Below are positions 39,001 to 48,330 of a stretch of 64,000 nucleotides of DNA, in pieces (within the stretch, counting starts at the first letter, position 1; each line of letters starts with the position of its first letter). The stretch spans positions 146,058 to 210,057 of the forward strand of contig NZ_JAMTCO010000014.1 of the NCBI RefSeq assembly GCF_024171925.1. The letters run 5' to 3'. The notes beneath the pieces were generated by a model. The model was not told the origin of the DNA. It saw nothing but the letters and a program-made list of their open reading frames with translations, and searched no databases. Origin of the DNA: Actinokineospora diospyrosa. Its GTDB lineage: Bacteria > Actinomycetota > Actinomycetes > Mycobacteriales > Pseudonocardiaceae. The position numbers and the translations under genes are program-made.

Positions 39001-39125
39001 CATTCATCGCTCATCCCGACCACCCCCATGGGGCAGACTGTTCGCTCGGGTCACAGAATCGCGGAGCCACCGACTTCGTGGTCCTGTGAGCACATCCCAC
39101 AGGCCGCCCCATGAGGAGGACACCC

Positions 39126-40163
39126 GTGACCGCCGCCGCTGAGCGCACCCACGACAGCACCATCGAGGCTGACGTGCTCGCCGTCGCCCGCGAGCAGGTG
39201 CTCGAGCGCGGCGTCGGCCTGTCGCAGGAGCAGGTGCTCGCCGTGCTGCGGTTGGCCGACGACCGGTTCGAGGACCTGCTGGCGCTCGCGCACGAGGTGC
39301 GGATGCGCTGGTGCGGCCCCGAGGTCGAGGTCGAGGGCATCATCAGCCTCAAGACCGGCGGCTGCCCCGAGGACTGCCACTTCTGCTCGCAGTCGGGCCG
39401 CTTCCCCACCCCGGTCCGCTCGGCCTGGCTCGACATCCCCGGCCTGGTCGAGGCGGCCAGGCAGACCGCGCTGACCGGCGCGACCGAGTTCTGCATCGTC
39501 GCCGCCGTGCGCGGCCCCGACGCCCGGCTGCTCTCGCAGGTGCGCGACGGCATCAAGGCGATCCGGGAGTCCGGCAACGACATCCAGATCGCGTGCTCGC
39601 TGGGCATGCTCACCCAGGAGCAGGTCGACGAGCTGGTCGGCATGGGCGTGCACCGCTACAACCACAACCTCGAGACCGCCCGCTCGCACTTCCCGAACGT
39701 GGTCACCACGCACTCCTGGGAGGAGCGCTGGGACACGCTGCGGATGGTCCGCGAGGCGGGCATGGAGGTCTGCAGCGGCGGCATCCTGGGCATGGGGGAG
39801 AGCGAGGAGCAGCGCGCCGAGTTCGCCGTGCAGCTGGCCGAGCTGGACCCGCACGAGGTCCCGATGAACTTCCTCATCCCGCAGCCGGGCACCCCCTACG
39901 AGGACTACGTGCCCATCGAGGGCCGCGAGGCGCTCAAGCTGGTCGCCGCGTTCCGGCTCGCCCTGCCGCGCACCATGCTGCGCTTCGCGGGCGGGCGCGA
40001 GCTCACCCTCGGTGACCTGGGCGCCGAGCAGGGCATGCTGGGCGGCATCAACGCGATCATCGTCGGCAACTACCTGACCAACCTCGGTAGGCCCGCCCAG
40101 CGCGACCTGGACATGCTCGCCGACCTGAAGATGCCGATCAAGGCGCTCAGCGACTCGCTGTGA
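39126..40163 (+). CDS. bioB: Biotin synthase
   Basis: BioB is the radical-SAM enzyme that inserts sulfur into dethiobiotin. The 345-residue protein has the radical-SAM cluster motif in [14 protein letters not shown] (CxxxCxxC), [23 protein letters not shown] and [14 protein letters not shown] 39126 is chosen because GAGGAGGA (39113-39120) lies 5 nt before it; the ATG at 39111 sits before that ribosome site. The 91-bp gap to bsaP suggests they are cotranscribed. Actinobacterial BioB enzymes of this type need BsaP for activity. Confidence 0.96.
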   Translation: MTAAAERTHDSTIEADVLAVAREQVLERGVGLSQEQVLAVLRLADDRFEDLLALAHEVRMRWCGPEVEVEGIISLKTGGCPEDCHFCSQSGRFPTPVRSAWLDIPGLVEAARQTALTGATEFCIVAAVRGPDARLLSQVRDGIKAIRESGNDIQIACSLGMLTQEQVDELVGMGVHRYNHNLETARSHFPNVVTTHSWEERWDTLRMVREAGMEVCSGGILGMGESEEQRAEFAVQLAELDPHEVPMNFLIPQPGTPYEDYVPIEGREALKLVAAFRLALPRTMLRFAGGRELTLGDLGAEQGMLGGINAIIVGNYLTNLGRPAQRDLDMLADLKMPIKALSDSL

Positions 40164-40253
40164 CCCCGTAGGGCTAGCGTGCGGCTCGACGGGGCGAAGC
40201 AGCCCCGTCGAGCGGTTGGCACCAGCGAGTTCCGAGAGCTAGGAGTGCTCCCC

Positions 40254-40448
40254 ATGTTCTGCGTGCACTGCGGTCGCCCCGACGCCGAGGGGGAGCACCC
40301 CGGTTGCCGGGGCGCGCGGGCCGCGCTCGAGCCGCCCCGCTTCTGCCCCGAGTGCGCCCGCCGCATGGTCGTGCAGATCACCCCGGTCGGCTGGTCCGCC
40401 CGGTGCAGCAGGCACGGCGAGACGACCAGCGCGGTGCCGACGGGCTAG
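40254..40448 (+). CDS. bsaP: Biotin synthase auxiliary protein BsaP
   Basis: A 64-residue protein with six cysteines arranged as CVHC near the N-terminus, a Cys in [13 protein letters not shown] in [11 protein letters not shown], and a Cys in [10 protein letters not shown]. Size, Cys pattern and position directly after bioB match the small protein encoded behind bioB in mycobacteria (Rv1590), reported as an auxiliary factor required by BioB. Start ATG 40254 has AGGAG 8 nt upstream. The identification rests on synteny and pattern, not on alignment. Confidence 0.85.
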   Translation: MFCVHCGRPDAEGEHPGCRGARAALEPPRFCPECARRMVVQITPVGWSARCSRHGETTSAVPTG

Positions 40449-40502
40449 TCTCGCGGGCGGACCGAACGCGGTCCGCTGGGGTTCGCGAGTGGAGGTCGAC
40501 GG

Positions 40503-41093
40503 GTGGCGGAGCAGCCGGTGCGGACAGAGGACGCGCGGGACGCACCACCGCCGTACCCGGTACCGCCCGCGGACCAGCGGCGGGTACCGGTGGCCGTCAA
40601 GCGCGACGTGCTGCCCGCGATCAGCGTGCTGTCCACGATCTCGCTGCTCGGCCTCGCGGTCGGGTTCCTCTGGTCGCGGCTGGCGCCCGGCCTGCTGGTG
40701 CAGATCATCGAGGACGGCAAGCCCGCCGCGTTGCGCACCGAGAGCTACCACCGCTTCGACGACCTCGTGCTGTTCCTGCTCCTCGGCCTGGCGGCCGGGA
40801 TCATCACCGGCGCGGCGCTGTGGCTGATGCGCGAGCGCCGGGGCCCGGTGCTGCTCATCGCCGCGGTCCTCGGGTCCGCGCTCGCGGCGTGGTTGGCCTA
40901 CCAGGTGGGGCTGTCCTGGGCGCAGGGCCGGTTCGAGCTGCCCGCCGCCCCGCAGGTCGGTGACGTGCTCACCCTGGCGCCCCGGCTGGAGTCCATCTGG
41001 GGCATCCTCGCCTGGCCGCTGGGCACCGCGCTGAGCTACGGCCTGGCCGCCGCGTGGAACGGTCGCGACGACCTCGGCCGCAGGCTCGGCTAG
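40503..41093 (+). CDS. DUF2567 family membrane protein
   Basis: A 196-residue protein with four hydrophobic segments (AISVLSTISLLGLAVGFLW, LVLFLLLGLAAGIITGAALW, VLLIAAVLGSALAAWLAY and ILAWPLGTALSYGLAA) and a Pro-rich N-terminus. The order bioB-bsaP-this gene copies the mycobacterial Rv1589-Rv1590-Rv1591 arrangement, where Rv1591 is a DUF2567 protein. Function unknown; the constant link to bioB could mean a role in biotin or dethiobiotin handling, which is inference. Confidence 0.75.
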   Translation: MAEQPVRTEDARDAPPPYPVPPADQRRVPVAVKRDVLPAISVLSTISLLGLAVGFLWSRLAPGLLVQIIEDGKPAALRTESYHRFDDLVLFLLLGLAAGIITGAALWLMRERRGPVLLIAAVLGSALAAWLAYQVGLSWAQGRFELPAAPQVGDVLTLAPRLESIWGILAWPLGTALSYGLAAAWNGRDDLGRRLG

Positions 41094-41192
41094 CACCTCA
41101 GGCGCGGGCCCGTCCTTTGCGCGACAGGGGTTCCCCGGGGTCGCGCGCTGCCTGGTCCCGGCACGGTCCGGTTCGGACACGGTCCAGGTCAG

Positions 41193-41304
41193 ACTCGGCG
41201 CAGTCCAGAGACGGCGCAGTCCAGACACGGCACAGCTCAGTTCAGGCACGGCTCAGTTCAGGCACTGGTCAGTTCAAGCACTGGTCAGTTCAGGCACAGC
41301 GGGG
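41193..41304. repeat. 16-bp tandem repeat array
   Basis: Six to seven head-to-tail 16-bp units with boundaries at 41193, 41209, 41225, 41241, 41257, 41273 and 41289. The 3' units read TTCAGGCACGGCTCAG, TTCAGGCACTGGTCAG and TTCAAGCACTGGTCAG; the 5' ones have drifted (ACTCGGCGCAGTCCAG, AGACGGCGCAGTCCAG). Less regular copies can be traced back to about 41160. The array lies between convergent genes and supplies the stop and last codons of the reverse LON-domain gene. Confidence 0.85.
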
Positions 41305-41965
41305 TGTTGAACTCCGTCGGTGGCGCGGGGACCGCGTGCAGCGCCGAGAGGATGCCCGCCTCCCGGTTGAGCAGTTGCCCGACCATCCGCAGCCGGTGCA
41401 GCGGACGGGTCTCCTCCAGCAGCCGCTGGCGGTCCTCCAGGCTCAGCAGGCAGTCCGCGGCGAGCGCGTGCGCCAGCTTGTAGGTCTCGGTGTCGGCGTC
41501 CGGTTCGGTCCAGTCGTCGCTGCGCCACGCCGCGTTGCAGTAGCGGCGGTGCGCGGCGCGGGCCGCGTCGACCAGCATCGACACCGACTCGACCGCCGCG
41601 GTGGGCTGCTCGGTGTCGGGCACCCACTCCACGGTGCCCATCAGGTAGGGCGCCGCGGTCGCGTCGATGTCGAGCAGCCGGAACCGGCGGTCGCCGGTGG
41701 CGACGATGTCGAAGCGGCCGTCGGGCAACCGCTTGGCCTGGCGCAGCGCCGCGGCGCAGCCGATGTCGCGCAGCTGCGAGATGTCGGTGACCTCGTGGTC
41801 GGTGGACGGGCGCAGCGAGACCACGCCGAACACGCGCTCGGGCAGCGCGCCGGTGACGAGGTCGACGGTCAGCTGCCGGTAGCGGGGCTCGAAGATGTGC
41901 AAAGGCAGGTTCGCCCCGGGAAGCAGCACCGCCCGAAGCGGGAACAGCGGAAGCGAATCGGCCAC
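41285..41965 (-). CDS. LON substrate-binding-domain protein
   Basis: A 226-residue stand-alone Lon N-terminal (LON) domain protein without the ATPase or protease parts. Typical are LPLFPLRAVLLPGANLPLHI, FEPRYRQLTVDLV, GDRRFRLLDID and the helical C-terminal half. Such proteins are common in actinobacteria (Rv1593c position next to nadA); their role is unknown, perhaps substrate recognition. The last four codons (LCLN) and the stop fall inside a 16-bp tandem repeat, so the C-terminus may vary between strains. Confidence 0.85.
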   Translation of the reverse strand: MADSLPLFPLRAVLLPGANLPLHIFEPRYRQLTVDLVTGALPERVFGVVSLRPSTDHEVTDISQLRDIGCAAALRQAKRLPDGRFDIVATGDRRFRLLDIDATAAPYLMGTVEWVPDTEQPTAAVESVSMLVDAARAAHRRYCNAAWRSDDWTEPDADTETYKLAHALAADCLLSLEDRQRLLEETRPLHRLRMVGQLLNREAGILSALHAVPAPPTEFNTPLCLN

Positions 41966-42029
41966 GCGACAACGCTACGACGAAGCGCAACCGCCCGCTG
42001 TCCGATGGTGGCCCCCGGCGCGCAACCGG

Positions 42030-42737
42030 TCACCGCCCCCGCTCCTGTGCGGGGGGTTTGAGCACCGCGAACGGGTCGGTGACCGCCATTGTGCTGTCGG
42101 CGAACCGGAATTGCGCCGCGGGCCGCCCACCGGCCCGGCCGGGCCGCGCGGTCCCCCCGGTCGGCTCCAGCAGACCCCGCCGCGACAGCACCCGCTGCAG
42201 GTTCGTGGCCGACACCCGGTAGCCCAGCGCGGCCGAGTAGAGCGAGCGCAGCGCCGAGATGGTGAACACCGGCGGGGCGAGGGCGAACCCGATGTTCGTG
42301 TAAGACAGCTTCGCGCGCAGCCGATTACGAGCGCGTAAGACGATCGCGCCGTGGTCGAAGGCCGTGTCCGGCAGCGTCGACACCGGCTGCCACGCGGTGT
42401 CCTCGGGCAGTTCGGGGTCCATGTGGGAGGGGACCAGGCACAGGAAGGCGGTGGCGACCGCGCGCGGCCCGGGGACCCGGTCCGGGGCGCTGAAGACGGC
42501 GAGCTGCTCGACGTGCGACACCTGCCGGACGTCGACCTTCTCGGCCAGCTGCCTGCGGATCGAGGTCTCCACGTCCTCGTCGGCGCGCAGCCTGCCACCG
42601 GGCAGTGACCAGCGGTGCGCGTGCGGTTCCATGGCGCGCTCCCACAGCAGCACGCGCAGTGATCCCTGCCTCACCTGCAGCACCGCGGCCAGTACTTCGT
42701 GGACGAGCGGTGGTGCCGCGGTGGTAGCATCGGTCAT
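42030..42737 (-). CDS. nrtR: NrtR-type NAD biosynthesis regulator (NUDIX + winged helix)
   Basis: NrtR binds ADP-ribose or related nucleotides through a degenerate NUDIX domain and represses NAD synthesis genes. The 235-residue protein has the N-terminal NUDIX fold (HEVLAAVLQVRQGSLRVLLW, HRWSLPGGRLRADEDVE) and a C-terminal wHTH (SALRSLYSAALGYRVSATNL, QRVLSRRGLLEP). It is divergent from nadA, with a palindrome between them. ATG 42737 was chosen because the upstream part of the frame is the operator. Confidence 0.88.
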   Translation of the reverse strand: MTDATTAAPPLVHEVLAAVLQVRQGSLRVLLWERAMEPHAHRWSLPGGRLRADEDVETSIRRQLAEKVDVRQVSHVEQLAVFSAPDRVPGPRAVATAFLCLVPSHMDPELPEDTAWQPVSTLPDTAFDHGAIVLRARNRLRAKLSYTNIGFALAPPVFTISALRSLYSAALGYRVSATNLQRVLSRRGLLEPTGGTARPGRAGGRPAAQFRFADSTMAVTDPFAVLKPPAQERGR

Positions 42738-42760
42738 GTTTTCGATCCTAAGGCGAAAAC
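42738..42760. promoter_or_regulatory. NrtR operator
   Basis: A perfect inverted repeat GTTTTCG-N9-CGAAAAC abuts the nrtR start and lies 37 bp before nadA. Position between nrtR and nadABC strongly suggests it is the NrtR site for both directions. Site sequence specificity was judged by eye only. Confidence 0.8.
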
Positions 42761-42796
42761 CTCGGGATCGGAAATCGGACACGACAGGAGGACCCC

Positions 42797-43804
42797 ATGA
42801 CCGCGGACACGATCGACCTGACCCCCTACAGCGGGGTGGAGGCGGACGCCGCGTGGCGGGACGAGGTGCGCGAGCTCGCGCGGCGGCGGGACGCGGTCCT
42901 GCTGGCGCACAACTACCAGCTGCCGGAGATCCAGGACATCGCCGACCACACCGGTGACTCCCTGGCCCTGAGCCGCATCGCCGCCTCCAGCTCGGCGTCG
43001 ACGATCATCTTCTGCGGCGTGCACTTCATGGCCGAGACCGCGAAGATCCTCAGCCCGGAGAAGACGGTGCTGATCCCCGACGAGCGCGCGGGCTGCTCGC
43101 TCGCCGACTCGATCACCGGCGCCGAGCTGCGCGCCTGGAAGGCCGAGCACCCCGGTGCCGTGGTGGTGTCCTACGTGAACACCACCGCCGAGGTGAAGGC
43201 CGAGACCGACATCTGCTGCACCTCGTCCAACGCCGTGGACGTGGTGGCGTCCATCCCGGCCGACCGCGAGGTGCTGTTCCTGCCGGACCAGTTCCTCGGC
43301 GCGCACGTCAAGCGCGAGACCGGCCGGGAGAACATGCACATCTGGGCCGGGGAGTGCCACGTGCACGCGGGCATCAACGGCCCGGAGCTGGCCGAGCGGG
43401 CGGCGGCCAACCCGGAGGCGGACCTGTTCATCCACCCCGAGTGCGGGTGCGCCACCTCGGCGCTCTACCTCGCGGGCGAGGGCATCGTCGCCCCGGAGCG
43501 GGTCAAGATCCTCTCCACCGGCGACATGGTGACCCAGGCGCGCGCCACCAAGGCCAAGTCGGTACTGGTGGCCACCGAGATCGGCATGATCCACCAGCTG
43601 CGCAAGGCCGCCCCGGACGTCGAGTTCGCCGCGGTCAACGACCGCGCCTCGTGCCGGTACATGAAGATGATCACCCCGGCCGCGCTGCTGCGCTCGCTGC
43701 GGGAGAACCGCGACGAGGTGCACGTGGACCCCGAGACCGCGGCCAGGGCGCGCGGCGCGGTGCAGCGGATGATCGAGATCGGCCAGCCCGGCGGTGGGGA
43801 ATGA
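42797..43804 (+). CDS. nadA: Quinolinate synthase A
   Basis: NadA condenses iminoaspartate with dihydroxyacetone phosphate to quinolinate using a [4Fe-4S] cluster. The 335-residue protein has [20 protein letters not shown], the cluster cysteines in [27 protein letters not shown] and FIHPECGCA, and [19 protein letters not shown] C-terminal residues. ATG 42797 follows ACAGGAGGACCCC. It overlaps nadB by four bases and is controlled by the NrtR palindrome upstream. Confidence 0.96.
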   Translation: MTADTIDLTPYSGVEADAAWRDEVRELARRRDAVLLAHNYQLPEIQDIADHTGDSLALSRIAASSSASTIIFCGVHFMAETAKILSPEKTVLIPDERAGCSLADSITGAELRAWKAEHPGAVVVSYVNTTAEVKAETDICCTSSNAVDVVASIPADREVLFLPDQFLGAHVKRETGRENMHIWAGECHVHAGINGPELAERAAANPEADLFIHPECGCATSALYLAGEGIVAPERVKILSTGDMVTQARATKAKSVLVATEIGMIHQLRKAAPDVEFAAVNDRASCRYMKMITPAALLRSLRENRDEVHVDPETAARARGAVQRMIEIGQPGGGE

Positions 43805-45423
43805 GCCCCTGCTGGGAGGCGCGCGCGGACCTGGTCGTCGTCGGCACCGGGGTCGCCGGGTTGACCGCCGCGTTGCGCGCGCAGTCGTTGGGGCTGCGGG
43901 TGCTGGTGGTGACCAAGGCGTCCGCCGGGGACGGCAACACGCGCTGGGCCCAGGGCGGCGTCGCGGTGGTGCTGCCCGGTGAGCACGACGAGGGCGACAC
44001 GGTCGAGCGGCACGTGGCGGACACGCTGGTCGCCGGTGCCGGGCTGTGCGACGCCGACGCGGTCCGCGAGATCGTGTTCGGCGGCCCGGACGCGGTGACC
44101 CGGTTGCGGGAGTTGGGCGCGGTGTTCGACTCCGGCGCCGACGGTCGGCTGGCGCGGACCCGCGAGGGCGGGCACAGCGCGTTCCGCGTGGTGCACGCCG
44201 GTGGCGACGCGACGGGGGCCGAGGTCGAGCGGGCGCTGCTGGGTGCCGCGCGCGACGGCCGGATCCCGGTGCTGGAGAACCACGTCGCGGTGCAGGCGCT
44301 CAAGACGCCGTCGGGCGCGGTCGCCGGGCTGCACGTGCTCGACGGTGCCGGGGTGCCGGGGGTGCTGACCGCCGCGGCCGTGCTGCTGGCGACGGGTGGG
44401 CTCGGGCAGCTCTACCAGGCCACGTCCAACCCCGAGGTCGCGACCGGCGACGGGCTCGCGCTGGCGCTGCGCGCGGGGGCGCCGGTGGCCGACGTGGAGT
44501 TCGTGCAGTTCCACCCGACGGTGCTCTACACCGGTCAGGGCGCGCGGGGGCGGTGCCCGCTGGTGACCGAGGCGGTGCGCGGCGAGGGGGCCGTGCTGGT
44601 CGACGCGACCGGGGCGCGCGTGATGGCCGGGGTGCACCCGCTGGCCGACCTCGCCCCGCGCGACGTCGTGGCCGCGGCGATCACCCGGCACATGGCGCTC
44701 GAGCGCGGCGGGATCGACGACCACGTGTTCCTCGACGCGACCCACTTGGACGCGGCGACGTTCCGGACCCGGTTCCCGACGGTGTACGCGGCGTGCGTCG
44801 CCGCGGGCGTCGACCCGGTGGTGCAGCCGATCCCGGTCGCGCCAGCGGCGCACTTCGCCTGCGGTGGCGTCGTGTCCGATGTGGATGGTCGGACGCCGCT
44901 GGTCGGGTTGTACGCGGCGGGGGAGGTGGCCAGCACCGGGTTGCACGGGGCGAACCGGTTGGCGTCGAACAGTTTGCTGGAGGGGCTCGTGGTGGGCGCG
45001 CGCGCGGCCGAGGCCGTCGCGGCGGACCTGGCGGTCGGTCGGTTGGCCGACCCGCGGGCGGCCGTGGTGGGCGACCTGCCGGTCGCGCCGGTCGCGGAGC
45101 GGGACTCGTTGCAGCGGGTGATGAGCCGGTACGCGGCCATCGGTCGGGAGGCCGAGGGGTTGGCCGTGGTCGGCTCGGTGCTCGATGTGTCCGCTGTGGA
45201 CCGAGTGCTCGATTCGCGCACCGCCGTGGAGGACGCGGCTTTGACGCTGGCGAGCCGGGCGTTGATCGCCTCCGCCGCGCAGCGCCGGGAATCGCGCGGC
45301 TGCCACGTCCGCACCGACTTCCCCGACCGCGACGACGCGTGGCGGCGCAGCCAGTGGGTCCGCCTGACGCCGTCGGGCCAGCCGGTCCTGGGCGGCGTGA
45401 CGGTGCTGCGGGGTGTCGCGTGA
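43801..45423 (+). CDS. nadB: L-aspartate oxidase
   Basis: NadB oxidises aspartate to iminoaspartate for NadA. The 540-residue FAD protein begins with the dinucleotide fold [20 protein letters not shown], then [58 protein letters not shown] and [23 protein letters not shown] 43801 overlaps the nadA stop, and its TGA overlaps the nadC GTG. Confidence 0.96.
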   Translation: MSPCWEARADLVVVGTGVAGLTAALRAQSLGLRVLVVTKASAGDGNTRWAQGGVAVVLPGEHDEGDTVERHVADTLVAGAGLCDADAVREIVFGGPDAVTRLRELGAVFDSGADGRLARTREGGHSAFRVVHAGGDATGAEVERALLGAARDGRIPVLENHVAVQALKTPSGAVAGLHVLDGAGVPGVLTAAAVLLATGGLGQLYQATSNPEVATGDGLALALRAGAPVADVEFVQFHPTVLYTGQGARGRCPLVTEAVRGEGAVLVDATGARVMAGVHPLADLAPRDVVAAAITRHMALERGGIDDHVFLDATHLDAATFRTRFPTVYAACVAAGVDPVVQPIPVAPAAHFACGGVVSDVDGRTPLVGLYAAGEVASTGLHGANRLASNSLLEGLVVGARAAEAVAADLAVGRLADPRAAVVGDLPVAPVAERDSLQRVMSRYAAIGREAEGLAVVGSVLDVSAVDRVLDSRTAVEDAALTLASRALIASAAQRRESRGCHVRTDFPDRDDAWRRSQWVRLTPSGQPVLGGVTVLRGVA

Positions 45424-46262
45424 TCGACCGCGATGACCTGGCCCGCGCGGTGTCCACGGCGCTCGAAGAGGACCTGCGCTATGGGCCGGACGCCACGACC
45501 GAGGCCACGGTCCCGGAATCCGCGGTGGCCGTCGCCGAGTTCACCCCGCGCCGCGCAGGCGTGGTCGCCGGGATCCCGGTGGCGCTGGAGGTCCTGCGCC
45601 GGGTGGTGTCGGACCTGGCCGTCGAGTCCTGTGTGGAGGATGGCTCGGCCGTCGTCCCCGGCAAGCCGGTCCTGGTGGTGCGCGGCAACACCCGGCAACT
45701 GCTCACCGCCGAGCGCACGGCCCTCAACTTCCTCTGCCACCTCTCCGGCATCGCCACCACCACCGCCGCCTGGGTCTCCGCGGTGGCCGACACCGGCGCC
45801 CAGATCCGGGACTCGCGCAAGACCCTCCCCGGCCTGCGCCTGCTGGAGAAATACGCCGTCCGCTGCGGCGGCGGCGTCAACCACCGCCTGGGCTTGGGCG
45901 ACGCCATCCTCATCAAGGACAACCACGTCGTCGCCGCGGGCTCGGTCACCGCGGCCCTGGCCGCCGCCCGCGCCCACGCCCCACACCTGTCGGTCGAGGT
46001 CGAAGTCGACACCCTCGACCAACTCGACGAGGCCCTGGCCGAGAACGCCGAACTGGTGCTCCTGGACAACTTCACCATCCCCCACTGCGTCGAAGCCGTC
46101 CGCAGGGCCACCGCAACCCCCACCCGCCTAGAAGCCTCCGGCGGCCTAACCCTCGACGCCGCCCCCGCCTACGCCGCCACCGGCGTCGACTACCTGGCAG
46201 TAGGCGGCCTGACCCACTCCGCACCCGCGCTAGACCTGGGCATGGACCTACGCGAGGGCTAG
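45420..46262 (+). CDS. nadC: Quinolinate phosphoribosyltransferase
   Basis: NadC converts quinolinate and PRPP to nicotinate mononucleotide. The 280-residue protein has TERTALNFLCHLSGIATTTA, RDSRKTLPGLRLLEKYAV, GGGVNHRLGLGDAILIKDNH, VEVEVDTLDQLDEAL and ASGGLTLDAA. The GTG start overlaps the nadB stop (GTGA). It completes the de novo NAD operon nadABC. Confidence 0.96.
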   Translation: MIDRDDLARAVSTALEEDLRYGPDATTEATVPESAVAVAEFTPRRAGVVAGIPVALEVLRRVVSDLAVESCVEDGSAVVPGKPVLVVRGNTRQLLTAERTALNFLCHLSGIATTTAAWVSAVADTGAQIRDSRKTLPGLRLLEKYAVRCGGGVNHRLGLGDAILIKDNHVVAAGSVTAALAAARAHAPHLSVEVEVDTLDQLDEALAENAELVLLDNFTIPHCVEAVRRATATPTRLEASGGLTLDAAPAYAATGVDYLAVGGLTHSAPALDLGMDLREG

Positions 46263-46285
46263 GCCTGAGACTTCCGCGATCGACC

Positions 46286-46891
46286 TCAGCCTCGGCTTGG
46301 GTTCGGGTCGAGCCCCCTGGTGCCGGAGAGCGCGATCAGGCCCGTGAGGCCGTTGACGAGGTCAGTGGGCCGGGGGCTCGCGGTGGGGTCGAGGAGCCAT
46401 TGCATGGCCAGGCCGTCGCAGACGGCTAGGACGAAGCTGGCTACGGCGGTGCAGCGGGGGTCTTCGGGGGCGCAGCCGTAGGAGAGAGCGACGATCTCGG
46501 CGATTCGGGTGCGGGTGCGGTGTTGTTGGGCGGCGAGTTGCTCGCGCAGGGCCGGGTCGCGGTCGGCCTGGGCCATGGCTTCGACGAAGCTGAGGAGCAG
46601 GGCGCGTTTGTCGGTCAGACCGCGCAGGACGGTCGCCCAGGTGAGTTGGGCGCGGTCCAGGGGTGAGGCGTGCGGGTCGGCCAGGGCTATCTCGGCGAGT
46701 TGGCTGGTCCACTCCTCGAAGACCAGGCCGAGCGCTTCGTTGAGCAGGCCCGCTTTGGAGCCGAAGTGGTAGCCGATGGAGGCCAGGTTCGTGTCCGAGG
46801 CCGCCACCAGGTCGCGGGCGGTGATGTGCGCGTAACCCTTGTCCTGCAGCAACCGCCTGGCCGCGACGAGGAGTTGCTCCCGGTGTCCCAC
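46286..46891 (-). CDS. TetR family transcriptional regulator
   Basis: A 201-residue regulator with the N-terminal HTH in YAHITARDLVAASDTNLASIGYHFGSKAGLL; the C-terminal domain is helical with WTSQLAEIALADPHAS. It is divergent from the P450 gene starting at 46926 (34 bp apart), and the short gap has the inverted TACA-CGGA-TGTA (46919-46930) as a possible operator. It probably represses itself and the P450. Confidence 0.87.
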   Translation of the reverse strand: MGHREQLLVAARRLLQDKGYAHITARDLVAASDTNLASIGYHFGSKAGLLNEALGLVFEEWTSQLAEIALADPHASPLDRAQLTWATVLRGLTDKRALLLSFVEAMAQADRDPALREQLAAQQHRTRTRIAEIVALSYGCAPEDPRCTAVASFVLAVCDGLAMQWLLDPTASPRPTDLVNGLTGLIALSGTRGLDPNPSRG

Positions 46892-46925
46892 GGGGTGCAG
46901 CGTAGTTGCCCGTCGATCTACACGG

Positions 46926-48185
46926 ATGTATAAAACCGGGGTGCGCGAGTCCCTCCCCGCCGGGCCGAGGCTGCCCAGGTCGGTGCAGACGCTGATCTTC
47001 CTGCGGGCGCGGCACCGGTTCGCGCCGCGGTGGGCCGTCCGCTACGGCGACACGTTCACCATCCGGTTGGCCGCCGGGCGCACGGCGGTGGTGGTGAGTC
47101 GGCCGGCGGACATCCGCGCGGTGTTCGCGGGCGACCCGGCCAGGTTCCGCGCGGGCGAGGGCAACGCGATCCTGAAGCCGGTGATGGGCGAGCACTCGGT
47201 GCTGGTGCTCGACGGGGACGAGCACCTGGCCCAGCGCAAGCGGCTCATGCCCGCGTTCAACGGCGCCGCGCTGCGCGGGTACGACGACATGATGACCGAG
47301 GTGGCCGACGCGCAGGTCGCGCGGTGGCGGCCGGGCCCGTTCGGCGCGCACCGGGCGATGACGGCGATCACCCTGGAGATCATCCTGCGGGTCGTGTTCG
47401 GCCTGGCCGACGGCGAGCGGCTCACCCGGCTGCGGCCGCTGATCACGAAGGTCACCGACATCGGCCCGCTCGACCTGCTCGGCTGGACCTACCCCCGCCT
47501 CACCCGCGTCTGGCCGTGGCGGCGCAACACCGCCACCCTCGCCGCCGCCGACGCCCTGCTGCACGCCGAGATCCGCGACCGCCGCGGCGCACCCCCCGGC
47601 ACCGACGTGCTGTCCCGGCTGCTGGCCGCCGACCCGGACACCCCCGCGGTCGAGTTGCGCGACCAGATGATGACCCTGCTGCTGGCCGGGCACGAGACCA
47701 CCGCGACCGCGCTCGCCTGGGCCCTGCACGAACTCGCCCGCCACCCGACCATCCAGCACCGAGCCCGCGAAGCCGACGACGAGTACCTGGAAGCCGTCGC
47801 CAAGGAGGCCATGCGTCTACACCCGGTGATTTACAGCGTCGCGCGCGAACTGGCCGAGCCGACGGAGATCCGCGGCCACCTCCTGCCCGCCGGGACCATC
47901 GTGACCCCCAGCATCGGCCTGGCCCACCGCGGCTGGCCGGACCCGGACACCTTCGACCCGGACCGCTTCCTCAGCGCCGCCCCCGCCCCCTGGATCCCGT
48001 TCGGCGGCGGCGTCCGCCGCTGCCCCGGTGCGGGCTTCGCCCTGCGCGAAGCCACCATCATCCTGCGCGCGGTCCTGCGCCGGTTCGGCCTGACTCCGGT
48101 GGGCCGACCCGAGCGGGCCCGCTCCCGCAACATCACGCTCATCCCGGAACGCGGCGCCCGGGTAGTGCTCACTGAGCGCCCGTGA
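46926..48185 (+). CDS. Cytochrome P450
   Basis: A P450 of about 419 residues. Seen are the I-helix LLLAGHETTATALAWAL, the ExxR motif in AVAKEAMRLHPVIYS, the PERF-like WPDPDTFDPDRFL and the heme loop FGGGVRRCPGAGFALREATI with Cys about 366. The type resembles CYP110/CYP139-like enzymes with long-chain or terpenoid substrates. The start is ATG 46926 or the later GTG 46941; neither has a clear ribosome site. It is divergent from a TetR gene that is its likely regulator; no redox partner is adjacent. Confidence 0.9.
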   Translation: MYKTGVRESLPAGPRLPRSVQTLIFLRARHRFAPRWAVRYGDTFTIRLAAGRTAVVVSRPADIRAVFAGDPARFRAGEGNAILKPVMGEHSVLVLDGDEHLAQRKRLMPAFNGAALRGYDDMMTEVADAQVARWRPGPFGAHRAMTAITLEIILRVVFGLADGERLTRLRPLITKVTDIGPLDLLGWTYPRLTRVWPWRRNTATLAAADALLHAEIRDRRGAPPGTDVLSRLLAADPDTPAVELRDQMMTLLLAGHETTATALAWALHELARHPTIQHRAREADDEYLEAVAKEAMRLHPVIYSVARELAEPTEIRGHLLPAGTIVTPSIGLAHRGWPDPDTFDPDRFLSAAPAPWIPFGGGVRRCPGAGFALREATIILRAVLRRFGLTPVGRPERARSRNITLIPERGARVVLTERP

Positions 48186-48249
48186 TCCCGAGTGTGCTTG
48201 GTGACGGCGTGCGGCTGGCTTGATTCCTGAGCAAGTCGCCGCCGAATGG

Positions 48250-48299
48250 GCGAGGTCGAGCGCCGGGTTGGTCGTTCGATCCCGGCCCTCCGACCTCGC
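48250..48299. terminator. Bidirectional hairpin between convergent genes
   Basis: Outer arms GCGAGGTCG (48250-48258) and CGACCTCGC (48291-48299) and inner arms GCCGGG/CCCGGC form a long two-part stem. It lies between the P450 and the reverse hydrolase, where a terminator for both strands is expected. The TTCGATCCCGGC stretch recalls a tRNA T-arm, but no tRNA folds here. Confidence 0.6.
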
Positions 48300-48330
48300 C
48301 TGCCCCCGCGAAGCCAGCGCTGCCCAGCAA

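Noticed and set aside
39071..39103. Inverted repeats before bioB (CCTGTG...CACAGG) as a biotin operator
   Set aside because: Arms are short and the spacer is long; nothing matches a known BirA or BioQ site clearly enough.
41193..41304. Possible CRISPR array
   Set aside because: The 16-bp units are contiguous without spacers and no cas genes are present.
48250..48299. tRNA-like TTCGATCCCGGC segment
   Set aside because: No acceptor, D or anticodon arm can be folded around it; it is part of a long hairpin between convergent genes.
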